Shown: positions 16,585 to 25,413 of the stretch, one piece after another | Layout: every line of letters begins with the position of its first letter | How positions within the stretch are numbered: position 1 is the first letter of the stretch | DNA from: Acidobacteriota bacterium | Lineage (GTDB): Bacteria > Acidobacteriota > UBA6911 > RPQK01 > JADFOI01 | Length of the DNA: 43,469 nt | Direction: 5' to 3' | Assembly: GCA_022562935.1 (NCBI GenBank) | Contig: JADFOI010000013.1 | Span: 1 to 43,469, forward strand | The notes under the pieces: generated by a model | The model's database searches: none | Seen by the model: only the letters and a program-made list of their open reading frames with translations | What the model was told of the DNA's origin: nothing | Program-made: the position numbers and the translations under genes

Positions 16585-17079
16585 ATGCCTGATGATAAGG
16601 TGATTCGAGATCATGTGCTGAAGCTCCTGAAAGGACGTCAGGGTCATGTGGACTTTGAGACCGTCCTTGCCAACCTACCTCAAGAGTTTCAGGGGAAGAA
16701 GCCGGAAGGAGCACCCCATACTCCCTGGCAACTGTTGGAGCACATGCGAATTGCTCAAGGGGACATACTGGAGTTCAGCCGCGACCCCAAGCATGTATCC
16801 CCGAAATTTCCGGAGGGTTACTGGCCGGACAGCGAGGCTCCCCCTGATGAGGGCGCCTGGAAGAAGAGCGTGACTTCGTTTAGTGCCGATCTTCAGGCCA
16901 TGGCGGATCTGGTAGCGGATCCCTCCACCGATCTCTATGCCCGGATTCCCCACGGCAGCGGACAGACGATCCTGAGAGAAGCCCTGTTGGTCGCAGACCA
17001 TAACGCCTACCACTTGGGACAGCTGGTGCTCTTGCGGCGACTCCTCAATATCTGGATTGAAGGGAAGCATGCAATATAG
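16585..17079 (+). CDS. DinB family protein
   Basis: 164 aa with GGAGG ten bases before ATG 16585. Four-helix-bundle DinB/YfiT-like layout: helix 1 [17 protein letters not shown], the first metal-ligand helix [19 protein letters not shown] (His in LEHM), and the last helix [19 protein letters not shown] (about 143, two His ligands). The family binds a divalent metal and often transfers thiols (bacillithiol or mycothiol) or is damage-inducible with unknown role. The neighbours do not reveal the partner. It lies 73 bp after the dehydratase and 24 bp before the exported protein gene. Confidence 0.88.
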   Translation: MPDDKVIRDHVLKLLKGRQGHVDFETVLANLPQEFQGKKPEGAPHTPWQLLEHMRIAQGDILEFSRDPKHVSPKFPEGYWPDSEAPPDEGAWKKSVTSFSADLQAMADLVADPSTDLYARIPHGSGQTILREALLVADHNAYHLGQLVLLRRLLNIWIEGKHAI

Positions 17080-17103
17080 AGTCACCCATCAGGAGGAACA
17101 ACC

Positions 17104-18864
17104 ATGGAAAACAAACTGATCCCGTTTCTAGTCATGTCTATGATCTTCGGCGTCATCCTTTGTGGGACCACGCCAGCCCAGAACAAGCCCAAGATAGCAG
17201 TCTTCGCCGGAAGTAACGCTACGGTCCAGAACAGCGTCCCCCTGGTGAGCAGTAACAAGGCAAGGGCCCAACATGGCCTCCCTCTTCGGACACATCCTGA
17301 CGGGAGTCCTGAGCGCTTCGACCATCTGGTTCCTCAAAGACTGGCAGCGCCCGTAGAAGTACTGATCGAGCAGTTCAGTGGGCATCCTCTGGAAGGGGAC
17401 GTGGCCGAACTGTACGGGCCGCCCGACGGCTATGTGGACTTCAATGGCATGTTTCACACCACCCGGCAAAATCCAGAGGACAAACCCGTTTATCGAGTGA
17501 CTCTGCAACCTGAAGACGGGCTCTATCTACTACCCTATATGGCTCTTCAGGCTGATGGAACAGCCTGGGACGGCACTTGCGCTTTTCCCAACTCCCCATT
17601 TGAGAAATGCCGACAGACCTTTTTTCCTGATCCCTCCCGCCTTTTCGAGGAAATCGACCGTGGCCTTGGAGGAAAAAGCGGAGGCGGAACAGCCAATCTG
17701 TTGAGTTCCAAAGCCGATTTTGACTTCTTTCGTGCCCTCCCTTCCGGAGGCTATACCAAGGGTCTCTCGCACACCGACCGAACCGATGTCGGTTCCGGTG
17801 GTATTGAACCTGAGACCGTGGGAGAGGATTTTTTTCCCTATGCGCCTTACCGCAAGGACCCACGGATGGAAGATCTTGCCAAAGTAACCAACACCGTTCA
17901 AAAGGCTCTGAACACGGGTGCTTACGTGGGTGCTATCTGGCTGGAGAGCAGCTACAATGTTGCCGGGACGACCTATTGGCTGAACCTGCTGATTGACACC
18001 GAGCTCCCCATTTCCGGGAACTCCTCCCAACGTCCCCATGGCATTGTTAGCAATGATGGCGACCGTAACATCATTGATTCTGTGGATTACATCCTCTCCA
18101 GGATATGGGCAGACGAAGAAGGAAAGGACGCTATTGGCGCGGTCATGCTGGCAGCTCAGCAGATCTTTACCGCTCGTGAAGTGGAGAAGGAAGACGCCCG
18201 GCCGGGAGGTTACCGAGCCACCGGCGGGCATGGAGGCATCCTGGGCACCATTGGTCCTCCCGCCACCCTCTGGTTTCAACCCACCAGCTTGCACACCTGG
18301 AAATCGGCCCTCAATCTGACCCGGCTCCCTTCCACAGTTCAAGGGGTGAGGAAAATAGACGGACAAATCAGAAACGTTGAGGTCAGGATTAAGGATAGGG
18401 AAGGTTTTCTTCTGGGCGACGCCATTCCCAAGGTCACCATGGTGAGATACAACCGCTACGTGAAGGATAATGCGCTTGCAAAAGCGGAAGAGGAGGTCGA
18501 GGTTTCGGCTAGAATCGAGAAGAATCTCAGGGACAGACCGTTGAGCGGCTTCGTGGCAGAGGGCATGGGAGGAAGGGTCCACGAGCCTTTAGAGGCGGCC
18601 CTGGACATCGCCGCACTCAGTGGCATGGCCGTGGTGAGGGTGGCCCGGGGCGACGAATGGACGATGGTACGACCCAACCCCTCGAATTTAACTGTCGAAG
18701 GGAACAATCTGACGCCGCTTAAGGCAAGGTTGCTGCTCATGGCTGCCCTGATGAAGTTCGGAAGCCCTCCGGTGGCTGCTGATCCCAGAAATCCCACTCC
18801 AGCTGAAAAGAAGGCGGTACAGGATAAGATGAACCAGTACCAGGAGGTTTTCAACACCCACTGA
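17104..18864 (+). CDS. Large exported protein with asparaginase-like features
   Basis: 586 aa, AGGAGGAACAACC before ATG 17104. A signal peptide spans about 1-24 (PFLVMSMIFGVILCGTTPAQ), possibly lipoprotein-like near ILCG. The mature start KIAVFAGSNATVQNSVPLV resembles the glycine-threonine start of type II asparaginases, and late text GFVAEGMGGRVHEPLEAAL with VVRVARG (about 500-530) resembles their C-terminal part. The middle, about 60-400, is long and Gly/Pro-rich with YGPPDGYVDFNGMFHTT, and has no counterpart I know. Canonical asparaginase motifs (TGGTIA, HGTDT) are missing. I do not assign an enzyme; it could be an unrelated exported hydrolase. Confidence 0.45.
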   Translation: MENKLIPFLVMSMIFGVILCGTTPAQNKPKIAVFAGSNATVQNSVPLVSSNKARAQHGLPLRTHPDGSPERFDHLVPQRLAAPVEVLIEQFSGHPLEGDVAELYGPPDGYVDFNGMFHTTRQNPEDKPVYRVTLQPEDGLYLLPYMALQADGTAWDGTCAFPNSPFEKCRQTFFPDPSRLFEEIDRGLGGKSGGGTANLLSSKADFDFFRALPSGGYTKGLSHTDRTDVGSGGIEPETVGEDFFPYAPYRKDPRMEDLAKVTNTVQKALNTGAYVGAIWLESSYNVAGTTYWLNLLIDTELPISGNSSQRPHGIVSNDGDRNIIDSVDYILSRIWADEEGKDAIGAVMLAAQQIFTAREVEKEDARPGGYRATGGHGGILGTIGPPATLWFQPTSLHTWKSALNLTRLPSTVQGVRKIDGQIRNVEVRIKDREGFLLGDAIPKVTMVRYNRYVKDNALAKAEEEVEVSARIEKNLRDRPLSGFVAEGMGGRVHEPLEAALDIAALSGMAVVRVARGDEWTMVRPNPSNLTVEGNNLTPLKARLLLMAALMKFGSPPVAADPRNPTPAEKKAVQDKMNQYQEVFNTH

Positions 18865-18908
18865 CCGTTCACCTGTGTCAGGACTCCCCTCACCGGAAAC
18901 TGTTTATT

Positions 18909-19949
18909 ATGACCACTCCGGTTGTGATTGTATTAAACGGAGTGATCGTGGCGGTCACGGATGACAGGCCACGAATCCTCACCGTAAAGCACCCGGACGA
19001 TTCTCTTAGAGTGCCCAAGGAGGCCGACTTTGAGGAGGGGGCACCCCCGGACGCACTCCCTTTTGGTCCTCTTGACCCGGCTGCTGACCGCACGCTTGAG
19101 TTGGGCCTGAATGGCTGGGTGCGAGAACAAACCGGGATCGAGTTGGGGTATGTCGAACAACTCTACAGTTTCGGGGACCGCAATCGAGAACCGGGGGTTC
19201 GTCAAGGGGGACCGCGGGTCATTTCCATAGCCTATCTGGCCCTGGTGAGGGAGGAACAGCTTTCCGTTCGAGGAGAAGCAAACTGGCGAGACTGGTACGA
19301 GTACTTTCCCTGGGAGGATTGGCTGTGGAGGCGCCCATCCATGATCGATGAGCAAATCGCCCCAGCTCTGACCCGGTGGGTTCAAGCGGCTACCGATACG
19401 ACGATTCGCAGCCGCCGGCAGGAAAGAATCGAGATCGCTTTCGGTCTGGAGGGAGCTCCCTGGGACCAGGAGCGAGTGTTGGAACGCTATGAGCTGCTCT
19501 ACGAAGCCGGCCAGGTTGCCGAACAGGCACTGGACACCATTGTCGCGAGGAGAGACCGGCAAGAATCTCAAAAGAGTTCTAAAGGGTCCTCCCCGCAACC
19601 CAAAACGAGCCTGCTGGGTCGACCGATGGCGCTGGATCACCGCCGCATTCTGGCTACCGCACTGGGCCGACTCCGGGGCAAAATCAAGTATCGTCCCGTG
19701 GTCTTCGAACTGCTTTCCCCCACCTTTACCTTGCTGCAGCTTCAGCGGGTTGTGGAAGCTCTAGCGGGAGTCCGTCTACACAAGCAAAACTTTCGGCGCC
19801 TGGTGGAAAAGGGAGGGCTGGTGGAGGGTACCGGCCAGTTGGACTCTAAAACCGGCGGCCGACCCGCCAAACTTTTTTGCTTTCGCCGTGAGGTGCTTCG
19901 CGAACGCCCGGCCCCGGGTATCGGCCTTCCTGGAGCCCTGACCAAGTAA
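18909..19949 (+). CDS. nrtR: NrtR-like Nudix-domain transcriptional regulator
   Basis: 346 aa, ATG 18909 with GGAAAC upstream. The N-terminal two thirds is a Nudix fold: a beta strand VVIVLNGVIVAVTDD, then the Nudix-box region (LPFGPLDPAADRTLELGL, ending REQTGIELG near 80). The expected REuxEE catalytic Glu pair is not there, so ADP-ribose or a related ligand is more likely bound than hydrolysed. The C-terminal third (from about 240) is a winged helix: ILATALGRLRGKIKYRPVVF, LLQLQRVVEAL and the recognition part KQNFRRLVEKGGLVEGTG. That is the NrtR layout, a repressor of NAD synthesis genes. nadA follows at 20103, supporting this role. The Arg/Ser/Pro-rich linker about 215-235 is poorly conserved-looking. 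Confidence 0.75.
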   Translation: MTTPVVIVLNGVIVAVTDDRPRILTVKHPDDSLRVPKEADFEEGAPPDALPFGPLDPAADRTLELGLNGWVREQTGIELGYVEQLYSFGDRNREPGVRQGGPRVISIAYLALVREEQLSVRGEANWRDWYEYFPWEDWLWRRPSMIDEQIAPALTRWVQAATDTTIRSRRQERIEIAFGLEGAPWDQERVLERYELLYEAGQVAEQALDTIVARRDRQESQKSSKGSSPQPKTSLLGRPMALDHRRILATALGRLRGKIKYRPVVFELLSPTFTLLQLQRVVEALAGVRLHKQNFRRLVEKGGLVEGTGQLDSKTGGRPAKLFCFRREVLRERPAPGIGLPGALTK

Positions 19950-19955
19950 ACCATC

Positions 19956-19969
19956 GACTATGCATAGTC
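19956..19969. promoter_or_regulatory. Perfect 14-bp palindrome upstream of the nadA promoter, candidate NrtR operator
   Basis: GACTATGCATAGTC is a perfect palindrome seven bases past the nrtR stop and 9 bp upstream of the predicted nadA -35 box. Palindromes of about this size are typical for dimeric winged-helix regulators; the NrtR site varies between lineages, so the match to NrtR is inference only. Confidence 0.5.
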
Positions 19970-19978
19970 CCGACTGGC

Positions 19979-20007
19979 TTGATCAGGACAGACAACTTAG
20001 TTATACT
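19979..20007 (+). promoter_or_regulatory. Sigma-70-type promoter for nadA
   Basis: TTGATC (19979-19984), a 17-nt spacer, then TATACT (20002-20007). The -10 has one mismatch and the -35 two to the consensus. A start site around 20014 would give a leader of roughly 90 nt to the nadA ATG at 20103. An 8-bp direct repeat (AGCATAAG twice, 20015-20030) lies at the predicted start site. Confidence 0.55.
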
Positions 20008-20031
20008 CACTTCTAGCATAAGAGCATAAGA

Positions 20032-20064
20032 GGGCTGGGGATCGAGAGAGCCCGGCCCATTTTT
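20032..20064 (+). terminator. Intrinsic-terminator-like hairpin in the nadA leader
   Basis: GGGCTGGG (20032-20039) pairs with CCCGGCCC (20051-20058), eight base pairs with one U-G, 11-nt loop, followed by A and TTTTT (20060-20064). By position it may simply end nrtR transcription, but it lies downstream of the predicted nadA promoter, so it could act as an attenuator in the nadA leader. The nadA ribosome binding site AAAGGAG (20087-20093) comes 24 nt later. The conserved NAD+-I riboswitch core was not seen. Confidence 0.55.
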
Positions 20065-20102
20065 GTTGGGTTCTTGCAGGGAGTGCAAAGGAGTATGTTT
20101 CG

Positions 20103-21122
20103 ATGACAGCGACACAAAGGACCGGGGCAACCGATCTTCCTTATACGCCTGAGGTGGCTCAGGCAGCCGCGCTGACCTATGAACGCTTGCGCCATGTGAT
20201 TCCCGCAATTGAGTGGCCTGTTCATGCCCCTCTGATTGTTGCCATCAACGAACTGAAAAGGCGGCGCAACGCCATTATTCTGGCCCACAACTATCAGACC
20301 CCAGAGATCTTTCACGGTGTTGCCGATCTCTCCGGTGACTCTCTGGCCCTGGCTCGCCAAGCGGTGGAAACCGACGCTGAGGTGATCGTTCTGTGCGGGG
20401 TTCATTTCATGGCTGAGACAGCAAAGTTACTGAACCCTGAAAAGACGATTCTGATCCCTGACCTTGAAGCGGGCTGCTCACTGGCGGCATCGATCACGGC
20501 CGAAGATGTTCGACTCTTGCGTGAGCGATACCCTTCAGTCCCGGTGGTGACCTACGTGAATACCTCGGCTGCCGTGAAAGCCGAATCCGATATCTGCTGT
20601 ACCTCGGCCAACGCGGTGGAGGTGGTAGAATCTCTGGGCAGTGAGCGAGTCATCTTCCTGCCCGACGAGTTTCTGGCACGACACATCGCTTCCCAGACCG
20701 AGGTCGATGTGATCATTTGGAAGGGTCATTGCGAGGTGCACGAACGTTTTACCAGCGATGATCTTTCCGGTTATCGGCAACAGTTCTCGGACATCCAAAT
20801 CCTGGCTCATCCTGAGTGTCCCCCCGACGTTCTGGCAGAAGCCGACTTTGTGGGCTCTACCTCAGCCATGATCGGGCACGTTGAAAAAAATCGGCCCCAG
20901 CGAGTCGTCCTGATCACGGAGTGCTCCATGAGTGACAATGTGGCTGTGGAGTTTCCCGAAATTGAGTTTATACGCCCCTGCAATCTTTGCCCTCACATGA
21001 AAAGAATTACCTTGCCCAAAATCCTCAGATCCCTCCAGACTCTGGAACACCAGGTTGAGATCGACCTTCAGGTTGCTGAACCGGCCCGGCGCGCCTTGGA
21101 AAGAATGCTGGCTGTAGGCTAA
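20103..21122 (+). CDS. nadA: Quinolinate synthase NadA
   Basis: 339 aa, with AAAGGAG nine bases before ATG 20103. It condenses iminoaspartate with dihydroxyacetone phosphate to quinolinate, using a [4Fe-4S] cluster. The motifs are [14 protein letters not shown] (about 57), the first cluster Cys in [10 protein letters not shown] (about 100), [24 protein letters not shown] (about 160), GHCEVHERF, and the third cluster Cys area [11 protein letters not shown] (about 298). Three-repeat alpha/beta fold length matches. Neither nadB nor nadC is next to it. It follows an NrtR-like regulator and precedes hemH by 2 bp, so NAD and heme genes share a transcript. Confidence 0.95.
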   Translation: MTATQRTGATDLPYTPEVAQAAALTYERLRHVIPAIEWPVHAPLIVAINELKRRRNAIILAHNYQTPEIFHGVADLSGDSLALARQAVETDAEVIVLCGVHFMAETAKLLNPEKTILIPDLEAGCSLAASITAEDVRLLRERYPSVPVVTYVNTSAAVKAESDICCTSANAVEVVESLGSERVIFLPDEFLARHIASQTEVDVIIWKGHCEVHERFTSDDLSGYRQQFSDIQILAHPECPPDVLAEADFVGSTSAMIGHVEKNRPQRVVLITECSMSDNVAVEFPEIEFIRPCNLCPHMKRITLPKILRSLQTLEHQVEIDLQVAEPARRALERMLAVG

Positions 21123-21124
21123 AC

Positions 21125-22063
21125 ATGAAATCCGGTTCAGTGGGTGTTCTGATCATGGCTTATGGCAGTGCGCCCTCGCTGGACGATCAAGCCATATCGG
21201 ACTACCTGCGACACATTCTTCAGTACTATCGTAAAACCGAGCCCACCGAGGAGGAATGTAGGAACCTGAAGGAGCGCTATCAGGCCGTCGAGGGTTCTCC
21301 TTTGTACCGCATCACGGAAGACATCTCCCAGGCCCTCCAGAACACCCTCGACCAGCGATTTCCTGAGCGTTTTCAAGTTCACTGGGGCATGAAACATTCT
21401 CCTCCCTTGATCGAGGATGTGGTGTCTCAAATGGCGAAGGCCGGGGTGAAACAGGCCATTGCCGTGGCTCTGGCCCCCTTTCGCTCTCGCCTGAGTAGTG
21501 AAGGATATTATCGGCTTGTTCAGGATTCCAACAGCTCCTTGGATGATCCGATCCAGTGGTCCTTTGCTGAGGACTGGAACCTCCATCCTCTTTTTTTGGA
21601 GCTGTGGAAGAATCGAATCGAGGACGTTCTGCATCGGCAAGAGAAAACTCCCACCGTTATTTTCACCAATCACAGTCTGCCTGCCCGAATCCAGGAATGG
21701 AACGATCCTTACACCGAGCAGTTTGAGACAGCAGCGGAGGCCCTGGCCAAGAAGTGCCGTCTATCCCAATGGACGACCGCCTACCAGAGTGAAGGGGCTG
21801 GCAGTGAGCCCTGGCTGGGACCCAATCTGACCGACGTTTTACAGGAATTGCGAGATCAGGGACAAGATACCTTCCTGGCTGTACCTATTGGATTTGTGAT
21901 GGATCACCTGGAAATTCTTTACGACCTCGACATGAAAGCCCAGGAGGATGCCAAAGAAATGGGCATCCTCCTGTGGCGAACAGAGATGCCCAACGACGAT
22001 CCACTCCTGGTGGCCATGCTGGCGGAGCTGGTCGAAGATAAGTGGATGAACGGGATTTCGTAG
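21125..22063 (+). CDS. hemH: Ferrochelatase (HemH/CpfC)
   Basis: 312 aa, starting 2 bp after nadA, so translational coupling is likely. It inserts iron into the porphyrin ring. Motifs: VLIMAYGSAPSLDD at the N-terminus, WGMKHSPPLIED (about 86, in the porphyrin-binding region), FTNHSLPARI (about 180, catalytic His), YQSEGAGSEPWLGPNL (about 220) and VPIGFVMDHLEILYDLD (about 250, with the catalytic Glu). The short length without a C-terminal membrane helix and the YQS...PEPWLGP-like text resemble the coproporphyrin ferrochelatase (CpfC) of organisms with HemQ. A hemQ gene lies 3.4 kb away, consistent with the coproporphyrin-dependent route. The protein's stop meets a large inverted repeat. Confidence 0.93.
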   Translation: MKSGSVGVLIMAYGSAPSLDDQAISDYLRHILQYYRKTEPTEEECRNLKERYQAVEGSPLYRITEDISQALQNTLDQRFPERFQVHWGMKHSPPLIEDVVSQMAKAGVKQAIAVALAPFRSRLSSEGYYRLVQDSNSSLDDPIQWSFAEDWNLHPLFLELWKNRIEDVLHRQEKTPTVIFTNHSLPARIQEWNDPYTEQFETAAEALAKKCRLSQWTTAYQSEGAGSEPWLGPNLTDVLQELRDQGQDTFLAVPIGFVMDHLEILYDLDMKAQEDAKEMGILLWRTEMPNDDPLLVAMLAELVEDKWMNGIS

Positions 22064-22068
22064 GTGCG

Positions 22069-22238
22069 AGCCGGTGGCTCTCCCGAACCGTGCGGATTGC
22101 GAAGGCCTCCGGAATGTGGGAGGCACCTCAGGTGCCGAACGGCCCCCAAATAGCCCCGGTTATCGGATTCGGCACCTGAGGTGCCTCCCACATTCCGGAG
22201 ATCCTTGCTCCTCGTTCGGTTCAGGTCAGCCACCGGCT
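22069..22238. repeat. Nested inverted-repeat element, copy 1
   Basis: Fills the gap between convergent hemH and the M28 peptidase. Inner arms 22107-22139 and 22168-22200 are perfect 33-nt inverted repeats. Each contains a near-perfect palindrome GGCACCTCAGGTGCC. Outer arms AGCCGGTGGCT (22069-22079) and AGCCACCGGCT (22228-22238) are also a perfect pair. The central loop contains CCCCCAAATAGCCCCGG. A second, reversed copy lies at 39356-39538. Confidence 0.9.
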
Positions 22239-22243
22239 GTCCC

Positions 22244-25200
22244 CTACTCCCGCGAGGTCGGAGTTACCGTCACGGTCACTCGGCGGTTTCCCCTCAACAC
22301 AACGATACCCACAGCAGTCCCTACCTTGAGGGCCTCGATGGCATAGGTGTAGTCGTATATATTCTCGATTTTCTGACCTGCCAGCTCAATGACCACGTCT
22401 CCGCCCCGGATCCCCGCCTGCTCGGCCGGCCCTCCTTTCATCACCCCGGAAAGCTTGACACCCACAACATCGCCTTGGGAATAATCAGGAATCGTCCCCA
22501 GGTAAGCACGCAAAGCGGCCCGGCCCGTGGAGCTCCCGAGCCTCTCCATCTCGACATAGTCGGGTGCACTCTCACTGGTGAGCAGGGAACTCGTGATCAT
22601 CGCCATGAAGCGTGCGATCTTTTCCGTACCCTCATAGTTGATCTTGTCCGCCGTATCCCGAGGAGTATGGTAATCCTGGTGCACGCCTGTGAAGGCACTC
22701 AGAAGTGGAACACCCTTGAGATAGAAGCTGGTTGCATCGGTCGGCAGGTAGCTGTCATTTTGGATGACGATGGGCAGTCCGATGGGAACGTTGCGCCTCT
22801 CCGTCTCTCCCGGCCAGACAGAACTCGAGCCCACTCCCTGCAAAACAAGATTCTCCCTCAAACGGCCAATCATGTCCATGTTCAGGTAAGCCGCGATCTG
22901 CGAAGTCAATGTGGAGGACTGGGTTTCCTCCAGCAAAGTCTGAACGAAATGGCTGGAACCCAGCAAACCCAGTTCCTCCCCTGACCAGGCGGCAAAGAGC
23001 AGATCCCTTCTCATGGGGAGCTTCCCTTCGGCCTTTCGATTCACCAGATATTGAGCGATCTCCAGCACTGCGCCCACACCCGAGGCATTGTCATCGGCCC
23101 CGTAGTGAATCAGGCCGCGCTCTTCTTCTCGAGCCAGAGAACCGGCGCCTCGACCATAACCGAGATGATCCACGTGGGCACCTACAACAACTGCATCGTT
23201 CGGCTGCCCACCGCTCCTTAGACGGGCCAGCACATTGCGACCTATCCGCTTCTCTTTCCGAATATCTATTTCCACCTCCAGCTCAAGACCCGGAATTTCG
23301 AATCCCAGGACCGACTGGCCAGTGTCCAGCCGATCCTGGAGAGCCTTCAGACCTTCCCCAGTAGATTCAAGCAACCGTCGGCCAAAAGTATCGGTCACCG
23401 AAATCACCCCGATGCTGGTCCCGGCCTGCGAACTATCGAAGGAGAGGCCGACCAGATCCTCCTTCACTTGGGAATTGGGACCACTGACGACCAGGACTCC
23501 GCGTGCCCCTCGATCTCGAGCCACCATCGCCTTGAAACGCAGACTCGAGTAGCGGCTCAGATGTTGCCGAAATTCCGGAGCAATCTCTTCAGGCAGGTAG
23601 CGAAAGACCAGCACCCACTTGTCGGTGACATCCAGATGGACAAAGGAATCATAGGCCTCGTGCTCCCCGGACCCTGGGGCAACAATGCCGTACCCGGCAA
23701 ACACGATTCCCGCCGGATCGATCCTGCCGCTCTTGGAAAAAGCCAGGGGCCGCCAATCCTGATCGACCACAAAGTCATCCCCGGAGCTATTGCCCTTCTC
23801 CCTCAAGTGATTCTCAGACCCCAGGGTCACTCCGGATGTAAACTCAAAGCTTTGAAAATAGGTCCCGTCGTCACCCGCAGGCTCCAGCCCAAGAAATTGG
23901 AAGGCCGAGGCCACATACTCGGTTGCTCGTCTTGCCCCTTCCGTCCCCGTGAGGCGTCCTTCCATCTGATCCGAGGCCAGGTAGCTCACATGGAGACGCA
24001 GATCCTGGGCGCTGATCTCCGGTTGAGTGGCCTCAAGGTCGGGGAAGGCTTCAAGGGTTTTTGTCTCATTGCTCCCGGCCCCAGCAACCTGGACGACTCC
24101 ATCCAAGCCCAAAAGCCGGCGAGCCTCACCGTCATCCCATTGGGCCATAAACAATTGCGATCGCCGATTCCCCGTACCGGTGCTGGTCCAGACCAACTGC
24201 CTCCCATCGGGGTGGAACACGGGCAAACCATCGAAGCCCTCCCGGGAGGTCACACGAACCGGTTCACTTCTCCCCTCCCCATCCACCAGGTAAAGCTCAA
24301 AGTTCTCAAATCCGTGCAGGTTGGTGGCAAAGATCAAGTAGTCCCCCGAAGGATGAAAATAGGGCGCCCAGGACATGGCTCCCAGACGGGTCAATTGCCT
24401 TTCCGGTGAGCCATCCAGTTTCCTGGTGAAAATTTCAGCGGTGATGCCATCTTCGGAAAATCGCCGCCACACAATTTCTTGACCATCCGGACTGAAGAAG
24501 GGTCCCCCATCATAGCCCGGGGTATGGGTCAGGCGCCGGACCTCGGTGCCGTCGGCATTCATCAGGTACACATCCACCAGATAAGACTTATCTCTGTCAA
24601 AGATGCTCTGATCCTGAGGAGAAAGCTTTTCGGTGTAGGCATGGCGGTTTGAGGAAAAGACGATCAGACTTCCATCAGGCGACCAGGACCCCTCGGCGTC
24701 GTAACCCCGAGCCTGAGTCAGATTCCTGAGATTCCTTCCCTCCAGGTCGCTTTCGAAAATATCGAAATATTCGTCGTAATCCCACGAATAGCGGCCAGCT
24801 TCTCCGGAAGCCCGCAGTCTGAACTCTTCCTCTTGCTTGAGGCGTGCCTGCGGATCTTCATGGGTCGATGCAAAGAGCAGCTTCGGCTGGTTGGGATGGA
24901 TCCAACCACAGGTAGTTTTACCGAAACCCGGGCTGACGCGGCGGGTATCGCCCGTCTCCAGGTCCATCAAATAAATCTGGAAAAAGGGGTTTCCCGGCTC
25001 GCGTTCACTCTGGAAAACGAGCATGGACCCGTCTGAATTAAAGTATCCTTCCCCGGCTCGACGACCTTCGAAGCTCAGTTGACGAATGCCGGAGAGAAGT
25101 CGACTCTGGGCCTCTTTTCCTGCTTCGCTTCCTGGGGTTGCATTCTGGGGTATTCCTGCGGTACCCCCACTGAAAGTGGCCTGGAATGAAAACGCCAGTA

Positions 25201-25246
25201 AAAGCGTTATCGGCAACAACGGTGATCGCCAACGGGAGGTCCTCAT
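22244..25246 (-). CDS. Secreted TolB-propeller / M28 aminopeptidase / PDZ protein
   Basis: 1000 aa from ATG 25246; longer starts at 25273 or 25282 would only lengthen the signal peptide. The signal peptide covers about 1-27 (LLPITLLLAFSFQATFSG). Domains: WD40-like PD40 beta-propeller repeats, about 60-380 (motifs such as GSWSPDGSLIVFSSNR and GGPFFSPDGQEIVWRR), a PA-like insert about 440-620, then an M28 zinc peptidase with VVGAHVDHLGYG (about 685, first ligands), ADDNASGVGAVLEIA, FAAWSGEELGLLGS (catalytic Glu), and NMDMIGRL. A PDZ domain ends it (GGPAEQAGIRGGDVVIELAG). The family degrades peptides outside the cell. The TolB plus M28 fusion is common in Acidobacteriota-like secretomes. Confidence 0.9.
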   Translation of the reverse strand: MRTSRWRSPLLPITLLLAFSFQATFSGGTAGIPQNATPGSEAGKEAQSRLLSGIRQLSFEGRRAGEGYFNSDGSMLVFQSEREPGNPFFQIYLMDLETGDTRRVSPGFGKTTCGWIHPNQPKLLFASTHEDPQARLKQEEEFRLRASGEAGRYSWDYDEYFDIFESDLEGRNLRNLTQARGYDAEGSWSPDGSLIVFSSNRHAYTEKLSPQDQSIFDRDKSYLVDVYLMNADGTEVRRLTHTPGYDGGPFFSPDGQEIVWRRFSEDGITAEIFTRKLDGSPERQLTRLGAMSWAPYFHPSGDYLIFATNLHGFENFELYLVDGEGRSEPVRVTSREGFDGLPVFHPDGRQLVWTSTGTGNRRSQLFMAQWDDGEARRLLGLDGVVQVAGAGSNETKTLEAFPDLEATQPEISAQDLRLHVSYLASDQMEGRLTGTEGARRATEYVASAFQFLGLEPAGDDGTYFQSFEFTSGVTLGSENHLREKGNSSGDDFVVDQDWRPLAFSKSGRIDPAGIVFAGYGIVAPGSGEHEAYDSFVHLDVTDKWVLVFRYLPEEIAPEFRQHLSRYSSLRFKAMVARDRGARGVLVVSGPNSQVKEDLVGLSFDSSQAGTSIGVISVTDTFGRRLLESTGEGLKALQDRLDTGQSVLGFEIPGLELEVEIDIRKEKRIGRNVLARLRSGGQPNDAVVVGAHVDHLGYGRGAGSLAREEERGLIHYGADDNASGVGAVLEIAQYLVNRKAEGKLPMRRDLLFAAWSGEELGLLGSSHFVQTLLEETQSSTLTSQIAAYLNMDMIGRLRENLVLQGVGSSSVWPGETERRNVPIGLPIVIQNDSYLPTDATSFYLKGVPLLSAFTGVHQDYHTPRDTADKINYEGTEKIARFMAMITSSLLTSESAPDYVEMERLGSSTGRAALRAYLGTIPDYSQGDVVGVKLSGVMKGGPAEQAGIRGGDVVIELAGQKIENIYDYTYAIEALKVGTAVGIVVLRGNRRVTVTVTPTSRE

Positions 25247-25261
25247 CCACTTAACACTAAG

Positions 25262-25413
25262 GTGTCGTCCCATCAAATTCAAGGGCTGCCTGTGCCAAAT
25301 GTCTCTCTTTCGCCCTCCATTGCTCGTGGTCGTGCAGGAGCGAGCCTGCTCCTTTCAATCGCCCGCGACACTATGATATCGTCCCCCATCGAACAGGAGG
25401 AAGACGACGAGTT
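25262..25413. other. Gap upstream of hemQ with a repeat-related motif and a small hairpin
   Basis: 25262-25278 (GTGTCGTCCCATCAA...) resembles the solo repeat end at 26102 apart from two missing bases (TC). 25335-25352 is a short hairpin AGGAGC/GCTCCT around GAGCCT. AGGAGG (25395-25400) lies 13 nt before the hemQ ATG, longer than ideal. The shared leader also carries the divergent start of the M28 gene. Confidence 0.45.

Noticed and set aside
20008-20102. NAD+-I (nadA-motif) riboswitch in the nadA leader
   Set aside because: The leader does not show the conserved CAACCCCG-type core and paired tandem domains of that class; the hairpin seen looks like an ordinary terminator.
22181-22984. A 267-codon plus-strand frame over the M28 peptidase 3' end
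   Set aside because: It runs antisense to the PDZ and peptidase domains and shows no motif of its own.
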